From Vandiemenella viatica (Eukaryota > Arthropoda > Insecta > Orthoptera > Morabidae): a stretch of DNA of 64,000 bases. The notes under the pieces are model-generated. The model was not told the DNA's origin. It was given only the letters and a program-made list of their open reading frames with translations, and ran no database searches. Shown here piece after piece: positions 33,991-45,310 of this stretch. The stretch covers positions 239,327,539 to 239,391,538 of the forward strand of contig JARYHS010013630.1 of assembly GCA_031002005.1 (NCBI GenBank), written 5' to 3'. Position 1 is the first letter of the stretch, and each line of letters opens with the position of its first letter. The translations under genes were made by a program, and so were the position numbers.

Positions 33991-35929
33991 TAATGTTACA
34001 CTCAATCATCGGTCCATAATTTCTTGACGGTTAAGTTCCTCTAATGTAATATGAGGAAGTACTGTGGATCAGCTCTTTTATTTAGTCTTTATATAACTGA
34101 TCCAGGTGATTAGTAGTAATCTGAACTTTTTCTCATTTAAACGTACTATATGCGGACTTGGGACTTGTCAGCAATCGGCACGAAAGGAAGGCGTCTGGAA
34201 ATTGCCGCTAACGCACATCTTCTGGCACACCGAGACAGGAAATTGACAGATGGATGGGTAGGTAGGCTGGCGCGAGTACGTGAAAACCACGATAATTCCC
34301 GTGCGATGACATTAGCGGAGCGCGGGAAATTGTGCTAGATTGAGTCCCAGGCGGCGGAGTTGTGATTTCCGACCCATTTCAGTGGCGACTATTGTGACGT
34401 CATGCTCATCGCGCACATGGCGACGCGACGGCTGACAGCACACGAAACCCGCTACCTTCCCGGAGGAACAGGTCTCACAGTACGGTGGAGAGCTCGCCAT
34501 TGACAGTGACCAGGTCGATACAGCAGTAATATTCCACAACTTGGAGTTACTGTGAGAATCTGAGACTGGTGCCTCTACAATCCCCTAGCCCATCCTACCC
34601 CTCCCGGCGGATTTAAGTGACGAGCCAAAGAGAAAAAAAGCAGGTCCCAGAGGGTGGGAAACGGCGCGTGGAACATTCATTACAGATCTATAGCTGCTTA
34701 TAGAGTTCCCCTTGTTCCTTTGGCTTGCTTTCCCTGCGTTGTTTGTCCCTCTTGTTTTTCTTGGGCCACATTCGTCCCCTGTCTTCTTTCATTGGGCCTT
34801 TTTGTCCGCATGTTCCCTAAAAATAACTCCTCTTACAGGGCACGAATATTCATTGAAAAGACTTGCAACGCTCCAGAATCGCTTTTTACATATATAATCA
34901 CATTCTTCCATCCTCCTTCGTTTTATTTTGATTGCAAAGTTAAGATGAGAAAGGTTTCACTGTTATTATTATTTTTTGTGTTCCTTCATTTCATCATACA
35001 GACAAATCTCAGGCTATATAAACCTTTAAATAAATCCCTCTCCCCGACCAAAATAATAATAATAATAATCCAAGAGAATGCTTGGATGGGAGTTGACACG
35101 TCTTAAGGAATGCCAAACCATTTTCACGCTTTATCGTAGTTCCTTTCAAACAGTAATGCGTGGTGGCGTGTGAATTTTGCAATTGACGCTTCTGATCTGC
35201 TATGTTTCTCAATACCTGCGTGAGAAAATGAAAGCTGCGCGGGACTATCACAAACTGTGGTAGGTGGAGAAATTAAACTGAGAGACAAGCTAGATTATAG
35301 TGTGGGGCTGAAAAAATAAATAATTTGCTTCGTACTCAGAAATACAACATGTTTCACAAATCGGCATATAACTTAAACATTTCATATGACGTACGTGCAA
35401 GTAAGACTATAAACTTAGCCATAGAAAATAATCACAAGCATCCCACATTTTACAGTTTTCGGAGTCAAAAGACTGTCAATTAAATTTTGCTATCTACGTT
35501 GTTACTTTGGGGCTGATGGTCCAGCTGGTGAGCAATGGAGCGTAGGTGCGATTAATGTTTATTTCTTATAAAACGTTTTCAGTTGCCCTTAATCTCCTGT
35601 TCATGTAAGTACAGGGTTAGATGGGTCTGGAGCGTTTCATTGATCGCCAGATCCTAAACGCTGAGTTCTGTAGTTGTCAGTCTAACGGGTATCAATGACG
35701 CAGTTAAATTATTGCTCTTAATTTTAATTTTTTTCGATTAATTAGCTATAGTGCTTGTTTTAATGTAGAAAAATTAATTTTTAACTGAAATTAGTTTGTA
35801 AAGACTATTTTAATAGAACTCTGTTGAGGAATATCTACCCATTGTGAAATTGCTGACGCCTTTCTTCTAGAAAAGGATTTTCTTCAATAAAAAAATTGCC
35901 ATATTTTTTTAACGTGTAACTAATCTTTG
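33991..35929. other. non-coding stretch, no gene recognised
   Basis: A GC-richer segment at about 34,160-34,620 carries overlapping open frames on both strands without any known domain. The 150-codon frame 34,654-35,106 includes hydrophobic stretches but is T-rich and unconserved to my eye. A CRE-like octamer is at 34,395-34,402 and an (AAT)n run at about 35,051-35,069. Confidence 0.5.
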
Positions 35930-36072
35930 CGGCTCATTGACGACGATATGACAGCTAGGAGAGATTTCCGAGGCATTTTTGCAGGATCTATTCCTGCATT
36001 CGTCTGGTATGTTTTAGAGAAAACGTTGATACCTAAATATAGATGGTGGGCCGGGAATCGAACCGGTTACCG
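35930..36072 (-). mobile_element. SINE, family A (copy 7), truncated and diverged
   Basis: The minus-strand copy shows the antisense core 'attcctgcattcgtctggtatg' (35,990-36,011), 'taaatatagatggtgggccg' (36,033-36,052) and the antisense B box GGGAATCGAACC (36,051-36,062). The 3' quarter is reduced to 'gcggctcattgacgac'-like sequence. It lies head-to-head with copy 8, starting about ten bases later. Confidence 0.7.
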
Positions 36073-36079
36073 TTATCGT

Positions 36080-36333
36080 TCACCGAGCGAGGTGGGTGAG
36101 CGGTACGCTCTGGCCTCGAATTCGGGAGGACGCGGATTCGAATCCCCGTCCGGCCATCCAGATTTGGGTTATCCATGGTTTCCCCTAATCATTCCACGTA
36201 AATGCCCGGATTGTTGCTTGCAAAAAGGCTGTGACCGAATTCCTTCCAGTTTCTTGCCCCAAGTTCTTTCCCGGCTCTAATGACTGCGCCTTCGACCTCG
36301 ACTAGGCGTAAAACAATAAGCAAAAAAAAAAAA
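36080..36333 (+). mobile_element. SINE, family A (copy 8), full length with poly-A
   Basis: Best full-length A copy. The head starts CCGAGCGAGGTGGGTGAGCG (A-box-like), with a perfect B box GGATTCGAATCC at 36,134-36,145 and 'ccgtccggccatccagatttggg'. The core follows at about 36,185-36,212, then the 3' block of 'gactgcgccttcgacctcg' with 'actaggcgtaaaac', and the A tail at 36,321-36,333. The open frames 35,927-36,280 and 36,280-36,480 translate this SINE pair and are not genes. Confidence 0.9.
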
Positions 36334-38727
36334 AATACTATTCACCGTTCATTTTCGGTCGTATTTTGTATAGCAGCTGATCACTGGGGTTGTAACTCAA
36401 GTTCGGCAAGTAATTGCGTTACAAAACTTTGTATTCTTTTCGAAATTAGTTTCGTATATCTTCCAGTGCTTGCAAGGTAGACAAATCTAAGAAATAAGAT
36501 TATTTTAGATGCGAAGTAATATGTTTTTTTGTTTCACAAAATGAAATGAAAAGAGAGGGATGTAAGAACAGTATTTTAGCTTTGATACGTATCTAATGCG
36601 GAACGCTGAATATAAAAGTGAATGAAAATGCAGGTATTTCTAGCAAATGTTGTATTCCACAGTTTACATATTTTTAAGCATCATTGACTTACTGCTGCAG
36701 TACTGAGAACAGGGGAAAAGAGACAATGTTATATGCTAAATAGATTCTGTTACATATCTTACTTCTTATTATTACGTTTGATCAGAGAGCGATGAAAGCG
36801 ATCGAAGCGTCTGTCAGTAAAAAATGCTGCTTCGGCACATCTGCATATAGTTATCGCAGAGAAACTTCTCACTCGAGTTCTTTCCCCCGAAGTCGCGACA
36901 ACTTTGTCGAATTCTTCCTTTCAAAATCCCAAGTTCTTGCCTCCGCACGTTTCTGATTCGCATGTGACGAACTGGACTTTCCATTCCAGACCGAGAAGTA
37001 GTTTTCTTGTTACAGTTTTGTTTCCAGCACATAAAAAGTGGCGAAAAGAGGTAACTGAGTTTCACGGCTGAATGCCGCTCTTCTCCGAGTCTGCCCGGAC
37101 ACCTCCGCCGTAAAACGAGGCTCCCACGCTCATTTCTCAGTCACTACGGGCGCTCTTTACAACTGCACAGCTTCCGTTCGCCTCTCTGTCACACGTTTTG
37201 TAGTACTGGATTTCTCAGGCAAATAGCTCTGCAGTCTAAGCAAGGTACAGCGGCAGGGTTTCAAATTTCATCTCCGCGCAACCGGCCTTCCTGATTCAGT
37301 TTTTAGGCAATTTTCCACTATCATCTCGTGACGTACATGATATTACTATTTATAGAAATTAATGTTAAAATCATATTTCTATGAGTGTCAAATATTTGTA
37401 ATTGTGTAAACTGATTATGTTAAGTGTGTCGAGCCAAGGGAGAAGCACAATCTTAGGTTTGCTGTTTCATTCAGATTTTAGAGAAAGAGAAATGAAAAAT
37501 TCGAATGTTAGAAAAATGTTTGAAAATTGATTTTGATGGGCTGGAGTAGCCTGTTGTAGTGTTTGAGAGTAAAAGCCTGAGGGCATGAAGAAGTACGATT
37601 GTATTAATAAATTGTAAATGTTTTGACGAAGACACGTATCGAGATCAAACAATATATAAGTAATCGATAATAGTTCTCGAATTTTAAAACATGAATAAAC
37701 CATTTGATTTGAAGTTTATGAAAGCATTGCGATTTATTGAGAAAACAGAGAAACGTAGATTGTATCATGGTTTCATTAGTGATAACCTAAAATATTAAGA
37801 TTACTATTTTCAGGCGATTTAGAGAGTTGGTGGTAAGCGTGGAATCGGGCGCAACTGGAAAATATAGATGATTGATGTGGACCTATCGGAGAAATCCGAT
37901 ACCGAGAAAAGGAAAATGAATACAATTTTTTCATATTAATGAAACCGTAAGGGAGAAGTTCACGATATTATACGTGGTACCCTTGCAACCAACACGAATG
38001 TAGGCCGATTCTCATCATGCGTCTCTCACTTAGCGTGTTACAAACAAAATATGAGATGTGTGTTTACTATTGCAGTCAGTATAAATTCCATCTACAGACA
38101 CAACTTATTATATAATATGAATGTGAATTAGCGCTGCATCAGAGTATTAGTTTTAAACATTGTTTAACCATGTTTCTAATTAGTTCTCTCCGTGATGCAG
38201 GTTCACTGGTATCGTGGTGACTTGCTTGTGATATTATACAGACTCCGTGCTTTCTGGGACACCGTTTACGTAATTTAAAGCTTTCTATATCCAATTCCAA
38301 CAATAAAATTCCAATTTCGCGCACGAAGCCGCAAGGAAATGGCTACTGACAAAAAATTAAGATAAACATCTAAAATAGGCAAGCAGCAGTAGTTACATAA
38401 TACAGATGGTGCTGCCCGATGGGAAGAATTTTTTATGTTTAATTATTTTAGGTGAGGTATAATAGATATTTCTCTTAGATATTTACGTGCCTGCATGGGT
38501 GCTAATATCGTTTGAATGGCGAAACTTTAACTGTCCTAACATTTACAATAATAATTCAGAAAAATACGGTTCAAGAGATCGATATCATTTCAAAGAGGTT
38601 ACTACTTCCAGAATAGTGTTCTGCCTCAGTATCCGGCAGATGTTATATTTGCCGAAGGCTGTCCGTTGGTAATTTATATATCGGTACCTGGGTTCCAACT
38701 CTGCACCTCCACGGGTTGCGCGGATTC
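36334..38727. other. non-coding stretch, no gene recognised
   Basis: AT-rich apart from a CpG-richer part at about 37,070-37,200. Several short open frames, none with a recognisable motif. Confidence 0.5.
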
Positions 38728-38735
38728 GGCTAGAG

Positions 38736-39331
38736 CAGGGGTCCCCAAAGTGGTTGATACCGAACCCTTGGGGTCGATTAATACAGGGAGGTCGATTAAT
38801 ACTAAAGAGGATCAATGAAAGTGCACAGGAAAAAATAGGAATGCTCTACTAAAAGTCAGGTCAATAAGTAAAATTAAAGTTCATCTCCTCAGTTCTCGTC
38901 TGTTTGCGAAGTCATGTGAAGTAAATGATGAAACTTTCAACAAATTACTTTTGCTCACTGAAGTAAGGTGGTTGTCAAGAGGTGATAGTTGCAGAGACTC
39001 ATCTGAAGAGTGCCTTAGGAAGATGGTTCCATCGCTATGTGACAAGTTAAAATAGTGCAACAACCATCTGTTCTTTTTGGCTGGTCTTTATTTAAAATTT
39101 ATTCCATCTATCCATAGTTTTGTTCCTATTTTTTGAGATTATAATAATAGTGGAATGTATCTCGTTTTTCTGTTAATTTTATTGGGTGGATTTTATAAAT
39201 TATTTTGTTGAGTTTTTATGCAGGCCTCATAATTGCTTGATTTAATGTTTTTATTAAATACTTTTGGGGGTCGATAAGAAGGCAAATATCGTATCAAAGG
39301 GTCGACGGGGTAAAAAGTTTGGTGCCCCCCG
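38736..39331 (+). mobile_element. hAT deletion derivative (copy 2)
   Basis: Left end CAGGGGTCCCCAAAGTGG and right end AAAGTTTGGTGCCCCCCG (reverse complement CGGGGGGCACCAAACTTT) form imperfect hAT terminal inverted repeats. They are flanked by an exact 8-bp duplication, GGCTAGAG, at 38,728-38,735 and 39,332-39,339. At 596 bp it is an internal-deletion product carrying a short transposase fragment. Ends resemble but are not identical to those of copy 1 at 31,385-32,011, so the two probably represent different hAT subfamilies. Confidence 0.9.
38885..39055 (+). pseudogene. hAT transposase internal fragment
   Basis: A 56-codon open stretch reads RLFAKSCEVNDETFNKLLLL then TEVRWLSRGDSCRD and stops at 39,053-39,055. 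The 'LL.HTEVRWLSRG' block is a hallmark of ZBED5/SCAN-like hAT transposases, where it lies between the catalytic residues in the middle of the protein. The histidine usually found before TEVRW is leucine here. The BED zinc finger, both flanking catalytic segments and the dimerisation region are missing, so this is a dead fragment inside a non-autonomous element. Confidence 0.78.
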
Positions 39332-39534
39332 GGCTAGAGAGAGAGTTGTGGAAGTAACAAACCGATTGTTTTGCAGCGTTCGTCTCGTTACAGCCAAGTG
39401 TATCGCTCTTTGTAACTGTTTGTTTTTCTGTTTCAGGTGAGTGGAGCCCTTTAGCCAGCTGTAGCGGCTTTGACTCACGCTCCGGTAAGTACTCTGGTTC
39501 CCAGTGAACCGAAAGGATTCCTTTCTTGTGAGCG

Positions 39535-40534
39535 NNNNNNNNNNNNNNNNNNNNNNNNNNNNNNNNNNNNNNNNNNNNNNNNNNNNNNNNNNNNNNNNNN
39601 NNNNNNNNNNNNNNNNNNNNNNNNNNNNNNNNNNNNNNNNNNNNNNNNNNNNNNNNNNNNNNNNNNNNNNNNNNNNNNNNNNNNNNNNNNNNNNNNNNNN
39701 NNNNNNNNNNNNNNNNNNNNNNNNNNNNNNNNNNNNNNNNNNNNNNNNNNNNNNNNNNNNNNNNNNNNNNNNNNNNNNNNNNNNNNNNNNNNNNNNNNNN
39801 NNNNNNNNNNNNNNNNNNNNNNNNNNNNNNNNNNNNNNNNNNNNNNNNNNNNNNNNNNNNNNNNNNNNNNNNNNNNNNNNNNNNNNNNNNNNNNNNNNNN
39901 NNNNNNNNNNNNNNNNNNNNNNNNNNNNNNNNNNNNNNNNNNNNNNNNNNNNNNNNNNNNNNNNNNNNNNNNNNNNNNNNNNNNNNNNNNNNNNNNNNNN
40001 NNNNNNNNNNNNNNNNNNNNNNNNNNNNNNNNNNNNNNNNNNNNNNNNNNNNNNNNNNNNNNNNNNNNNNNNNNNNNNNNNNNNNNNNNNNNNNNNNNNN
40101 NNNNNNNNNNNNNNNNNNNNNNNNNNNNNNNNNNNNNNNNNNNNNNNNNNNNNNNNNNNNNNNNNNNNNNNNNNNNNNNNNNNNNNNNNNNNNNNNNNNN
40201 NNNNNNNNNNNNNNNNNNNNNNNNNNNNNNNNNNNNNNNNNNNNNNNNNNNNNNNNNNNNNNNNNNNNNNNNNNNNNNNNNNNNNNNNNNNNNNNNNNNN
40301 NNNNNNNNNNNNNNNNNNNNNNNNNNNNNNNNNNNNNNNNNNNNNNNNNNNNNNNNNNNNNNNNNNNNNNNNNNNNNNNNNNNNNNNNNNNNNNNNNNNN
40401 NNNNNNNNNNNNNNNNNNNNNNNNNNNNNNNNNNNNNNNNNNNNNNNNNNNNNNNNNNNNNNNNNNNNNNNNNNNNNNNNNNNNNNNNNNNNNNNNNNNN
40501 NNNNNNNNNNNNNNNNNNNNNNNNNNNNNNNNNN
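39535..40534. other. assembly gap, exactly 1000 N, inside a Tc1 fold-back
   Basis: A run of exactly 1000 Ns. The sequence resumes in the middle of an inverted Tc1 arm. By symmetry with its partner arm, about 430 bp of that arm should lie within the gap. The gap's real length is unknown. Confidence 0.99.
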
Positions 40535-41018
40535 CAACAGCGGTATGAGGGCGAGCGTTATCCTGTTGAAAAACTCCCCCTTGAATGCTGTTCATGAATG
40601 GCAGCACTACAGGTTGAATTACCAGACTGACGTACAAATTTGCAGTCAGTGTGTTTGGTATAACCACAAGAGTGCTCCTGCTGTCATAGGAAATTGCTCC
40701 CCAGACCATGACTCCAGGTGTAGGTCCAGTGTGTCTAGGCCGCAGACAGTTTGGTTGCAGGCGTTCCCCTGGCCTCCTTCTGACCAACACTCGGCCATCA
40801 CTGGCACCAAGGCAGAACCTGCTTTCATCAGAAAACACAACAGATCTCCACTCCGTCCTCCAATGAGCTCTGGCTTGACACCACTGGAGTCGCAAACGGC
40901 GATGGCTTGTAGTCAGTGGAATGCACGCTACAGGGCGCCTGGCTCGGAGCTGTCCTTGAAGTAACCGATTTCTAACAGTTCGTTGTGTCACTGTGGTACC
41001 AACTGCAGCTCGAATTTC
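40535..41018 (-). pseudogene. Tc1-like transposase, N-terminal to central part, left arm
   Basis: Reading downwards from about 41,018: TTEIRAAVGTTVTQRTVRNR then LLQGQLRARRP, a Tc1-type second helix-turn-helix of the DNA-binding region. A linker follows, then VVFSDESRFCLGASDGRVLV with the first catalytic Asp (codon 40,827-40,829). The frame then runs through PGVMVWGAISYDSR to QQDNARPHT with the second Asp, where the gap begins. The frame is open throughout, the best-preserved coding segment of this family in the window. The upstream first helix-turn-helix and start codon are missing because the element switches orientation at 41,018. Confidence 0.9.
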
Positions 41019-41361
41019 TGTAGTGCTGCCATTCATGAACAGCATTCAAGGGGGAGTTTTTCAACAGGATAACGCTCGCCCTCATACCGCTGTTGTCTCG
41101 CAACGTGCTCTACAGAGTGTCGACATGTTACCTTGGCCTGCGAGATCACCAGATCTGTCTCCAATTGAACACGTATGGGATATCATTGGACGACAACTCC
41201 AGCATCATCCACAGCCAGCACTGACCGTCCCAGTATTGACAGCACAAGTACAACAAGCATGGAACTCCATACCACAAAGTGACATTCGAAACCTGTATGA
41301 CACAATGCATTCACGTTTGCAGGCTTGCATTCAAAATTCTGGAGGTTACACCGGCTATTAA
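41018..41361 (+). pseudogene. Tc1-like transposase C-terminal part, right arm
   Basis: Starts within VVLPFMNSIQGGVF, continues with QQDNARPHTAVV (second catalytic Asp) and RSPDLSPIEHVWD (Glu), and ends GGYTGY with TAA at 41,359-41,361. The homopolymer before QQD has five Ts, so the frame is intact, unlike the right arm of copy 1. It carries Gln for Lys in DIIGRQLQHH. It lacks the first catalytic Asp and the DNA-binding domain, so it cannot act alone. The upstream part of the 122-codon open frame (40,993-41,017) is antisense of the left arm. Confidence 0.92.
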
Positions 41362-41572
41362 TTTAACAGTATTTCACATTTGAAATGCATTTTCTTGAGC
41401 TTAAATTAACCTGTGATCTTGAAAATTTAATCAATTAAACATGTTAACTTGACAAATGCATTGTCCAAATTTCATTACTCTACAATAATTTTTTCTTGGT
41501 GTTGGGATTTTTTTTTCCGTCTGTGTATTTACAAACTTCTACATTTCGAATCGTTGTTGTATTAGTAGTTTT

Positions 41573-41885
41573 CTTCTTCTTCTTCTTCACCAACTTTTCC
41601 CAAAATTAGGGGTCGGCTGCCTTTGATGAGTTTTAACTCATCATTGGCATGGGGAAATTTGGATATTTTTGGTTTTACTGCATCGTGCCCTTGCTGACGC
41701 CAAACATCTTATACCTACCGCCTGGTCGTACTACATACTAATGGAAGAAGTGAAGTGTTACCATCTGTCTCTATGTTTTGTGTGATGAGTGTATTTTTTG
41801 TTTGTGAAATGTGTAGTTTGTGCATTCGCCTTGATGGCCTGGACTCGTGACCGGCTGGGCCACGCAGGCGGGTTGTGTTAGTACA
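41573..41885 (-). mobile_element. SINE family D-like copy with (GAA)n-type 3' tail
   Basis: On the minus strand a head region (antisense of about 41,835-41,885) is followed by 'ggcgaatgcacaaactacac' and 'atttcacaaacaaaaaatac', matching the 3' part of D copy 2. A further ~200 bp follow and end 'cccctaattttgggaaaagt' and (GAAGAAGAA)n, seen on the plus strand as CTT repeats at 41,573-41,590. The head and core are partly deleted. It is the only D copy here with a long 3' region, which might be the LINE-derived tail of the family. Confidence 0.45.
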
Positions 41886-44579
41886 GTAAACTTGCATAAT
41901 TTGCGGTGAAAAATAAGTATCTCCATAACAATCTAGATTAACTTCAGATTGTTAATAAGTTAATGGTTTGGAATGTTGTAATATTAATCTGCTTCCTTTA
42001 AGTTGCTTTCGGAGTATTTTTCCCATTGCAAAATTTATATAAATCCACAACATTAACATATGAATTAAAAGACCAATTAAAGCCTTCATTAATTATATGA
42101 GACAAACAGTGGTACTGAGGAAGGGAATTATTTCAAAATCTATTTTTAGTTTCGAAGCTAGTCATCAATAAAAGCAAAGTTAAGGCAAAAAAATATATAT
42201 CTCGAAGCTGTTAAGAAACACCATTCAATTAAAAAGAAGCCATAGAAACGTGTATAAGAAAAAATAGTAATATTAATAGAGATTACCACATGGATAACCA
42301 TCTCACTGTTGATAAAAACGTCTAACTCTCAACTCATATATTTTTAACTGATAATGAGATACTAGAAAACATGCTTATGAACAAATAATACTATGTTAAA
42401 GAATTGTTACTATTAAGGATTGCAACAAATTTATATTCATAAGATACTACGGAAAACCATCAAAATATTACAAAATTAATATTAAATAGGAGTGGTGAGT
42501 CATGTATTATGCCATTGACACAACGAAAGATTTAAATTACTGGCCTATATTCCATATATACTGAGCGATCACGACATATAAAGATTTATCTGCAGAAGTG
42601 ATTGATTGTTATGAGAAAAGAAAGCGAAACCAAACGATAATCGCAGACTAATATTATTATAATTAGCATTTTGGCATATGTTATTGGAAAATCTATTTTT
42701 TCCACTGTTGATTAGTTCATTTAATCAAAAATACATTCCCTGTGAATCTCGTGGTTATGTAATCATATAAAAGTTATTCTTACATTTAGCGGAGGGCATC
42801 AGGTTGTGCACGGAAAGGAAATATAAAGCAAGCGCCATTTCGTTTAGAAACATTTTCGTAATAAGCATGATCATAAATAATCCACATCAACAATTGTATA
42901 TTTAACTTATACTAAGTGACATAGGTGAACAGAGCAATCATGTACCTACACAAAGAACTACGATACTTTGCCGAAATACAATAAATGTATTTGTTAGCAG
43001 AACCCTTAAGTAGAGTTCATACTTAATAACAACACTGTGTAAAAAAAATCAAAGCTTCGTGTTAGCCTCATGAATATTGTATCTTTGTTAACTTCTGCAC
43101 AATACGTAACAGGTTTTAGAACTGTATGCTAAGGGTAGTAAGTAGATAGATATATAAAATCATAATATAATTTAAGTTAAATGTGCTGAAAAAGAAAATC
43201 ATTTACCCAGAACAATATTTTGCATCAAAATTGTGTAAGTCTATTTTATTTTAAAAGTGAAAACAATCTAGCGTAAACAATTGAAATTGGTTTGCTGGAA
43301 TGTAATTTATACTTTTCATAACAAAGTTCTGTAATTATAGATTTACAGTTCCATATCATCTGGAATATAAATAAGAATAAATATTTACTGACGGCTGGAA
43401 TTGCCAAAGGAGCTAAATGTGCAAATAATATTGATTCTAATTCACCTCTCCGAAAATTGGTATATTTTGTTTGGAAGGTCTCTTTTATATTTGGATCTTA
43501 ACGTCTGTTAACAGCGAGGCTTTAGAGACGGTATATCTGGAAAATGAATGTCTTCTCATATTTTCACCACCAAAAATATAATATCCTAGCGCGGCGTAAA
43601 AAAAAAAAAAAAAAAAAAAAACCGACAAATGTCTGCCATATCCAGGATTTGAGTAAGGATTGCTCTGTCTCTCGTAGAAAATTACCTAGGAACCTCAACA
43701 CTTCTAGGTACATGACGTTTTTATTTATAGTTCATCCCAACCTTCCTTTCAACCCGTAGCTTGAGCAACGTTTGATGAATACAGTATCCTCTCCATCGTA
43801 ATAAGAGGAGATTCTTCTTCATTAAAAGGTCCCCCCTTCGAATGTTGTACATGACTGTGCCAATTCCTATTCGCCTCCCGCCGCTGTGCAGACATATTCT
43901 GCGTGCTAAGCAGCTCTCGGACTCAGTCAGTGACTTAATTACCGAGAGTCTGGTAAAATACTCGATGGCCGCTTAATGAGACAGCAGTGCGTGTGCTGAG
44001 AGCGGAGGCTATAAACTGCCCCGGACAAGCAGTCCGCCGCATACCTAATGAACGGGGGACAAAGGCAAAAATGCCACGGCCTCGTTACCAGGACACGGGT
44101 TACATCAATTATAAATAGCTGTGTAAACTGCCTGCATTTTAAGGGGCTCTGTTTTTGTTTGTCTGTGCACTGTAGTAATTCATGATTGACCCGGCGACGA
44201 GGTGTTACTGGAACACTCACACCAGAGCTATTCCGGAAACGACTTTTTAAACGCCTTCCTTACAAAATAAAAACAAGAAGGAGTAAAAATAATGAACCGA
44301 ATATCTTATAGTGCCAATTTTTTCGACAATTGTGAACATGTGGCGTATGATCTGGTCAAGAAAATTTACTGAACTACCGTTAAAACGTTTTTATTCGGCT
44401 GAAGGTACATTTTTGGAGACACTTTACTATATTGGTTTCTAGTTCTACCGCATTCTTAGAAATAGAAACATAAACTCTCACACAAGGAATTTTCTATCAG
44501 CTGATTATAATTGTGTGTGTTATACAATGACTGATATCCTGGTCTATTTCTATGTATCTTAACATTTCTTCTGAGCATT
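41886..44579. other. AT-rich non-coding stretch, no gene recognised
   Basis: Strongly AT-rich. An A tract of about 24 bases at 43,598-43,621 follows GCGGCGT and may be the tail of a lost retroposon (family A copies end 'gaggcgtaaa'). Near 43,960-44,200 the GC content rises, but no coding motif is visible. Confidence 0.5.
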
Positions 44580-44840
44580 CTGATGGCTCGTTGGTTACGG
44601 CGCTTGACTGGAGATCGAAAGGTCCCCGGTTTGAATCCAGGATTCGAGTGCGATAATTGAAGGACTTTAACCCCATAGTCACCTCTGCCAAAGATTACTG
44701 TGTAATGCGAAGCACCCCAGAACGCTTAAGTGGCTCGGAATGCACCGAGTTAGACTAGGCGGCTACGATAGGGGCGGATTTCGCAGACAGTAAGAATCCT
44801 GTCGCCAGGTCATTACGATAACACGAGATTATTATCATCG
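44580..44840 (+). mobile_element. SINE, family B2 (copy 2), diverged
   Basis: The tRNA-like head GGCTCGTTGGTTACGGCGC, with B-box-like GGTTTGAATCC (44,628-44,638), is followed by 'ctttaaccccatagtcacctctgcc' and 'tgtgtaatgcgaagcacccc', the B2 order. The 3' end 'ggctacgataggggcggatt' and 'gtcattacgataacacgaga' matches the end of copy 3 at 53,221-53,476. The central 'ccatggttcggattccacg' block is largely replaced, so this may be an older or separate subfamily. Confidence 0.7.
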
Positions 44841-45310
44841 TTCCTTCAATTTGATTTTTGAAGTGAAAACTTCTATAGGCGGGCTGTTGGATGAGGGTGA
44901 ATCTATGGATTCGCGTCACCGCGTTGCGACCTTTTTGGGTGGGAATAACCTGATGAGTTCGCGTCTCCAATAAGATGTAATAGCAGTATATTTGTAGCTA
45001 TAAGTATGACGTTTTACGCTTGGACCGCAGTGAAAGTATACATTGTACTGCTATCTTCTAATATATAAATATATGTTTGTTTGTTGGTTAGTTTTTTCGT
45101 CTTCTATGCCTTCCTATACCATTCATCCGTGCGATTAAACTTTCGTGAGCTATTGTGCGCGTGCCTCAGATGGTTTGTGGCCAAAATTAAAAATAAAAAA
45201 GCACCCCATCTTCCCCTAAACACCCCTAGATTTATTCAAATATCTTTATTCAGACCCACAGCTTTTATTTGACTTTGATAGTACTTAGCACATGCATACT
45301 TTAAAAACAA
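44841..45310. other. short unassigned interval
   Basis: Nothing recognised; the 63-codon open frame at 45,081-45,272 is unidentifiable. Confidence 0.5.

Larger units (their letters stand above)
40535..41525. mobile_element. Tc1/mariner-like element rearranged into a fold-back (copy 2), left end in gap
   Basis: The right end matches copy 1 exactly in type: terminal GATTTTTTTTTCCGTCTGTG ending at 41,525 followed by TA. Sequence 40,535-40,612 (minus orientation) is the reverse complement of 41,018-41,095 (plus orientation). Between them is a 405-bp loop holding additional N-terminal coding sequence on the minus strand. The rest of the right arm (41,096-41,525) should pair with DNA hidden by the gap. 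It is therefore the same 3'-end-to-3'-end architecture as copy 1, with a different breakpoint. Confidence 0.9.

Noticed and set aside
2487..34402. CRE octamers TGACGTCA at 2487, 15,795 and 34,395 as regulatory sites
   Set aside because: Three copies of an 8-mer in 64 kb is only slightly above chance, and no promoter or exon lies beside them.
34150..35106. GC-richer block with several open frames as a host gene
   Set aside because: Frames conflict between strands and show no recognised motif.
39254..41045. Open frames of 375-583 codons across the second gap
   Set aside because: They join real transposase fragments and chance sequence through 1000 unknown bases; only the transposase pieces outside the gap are supported.
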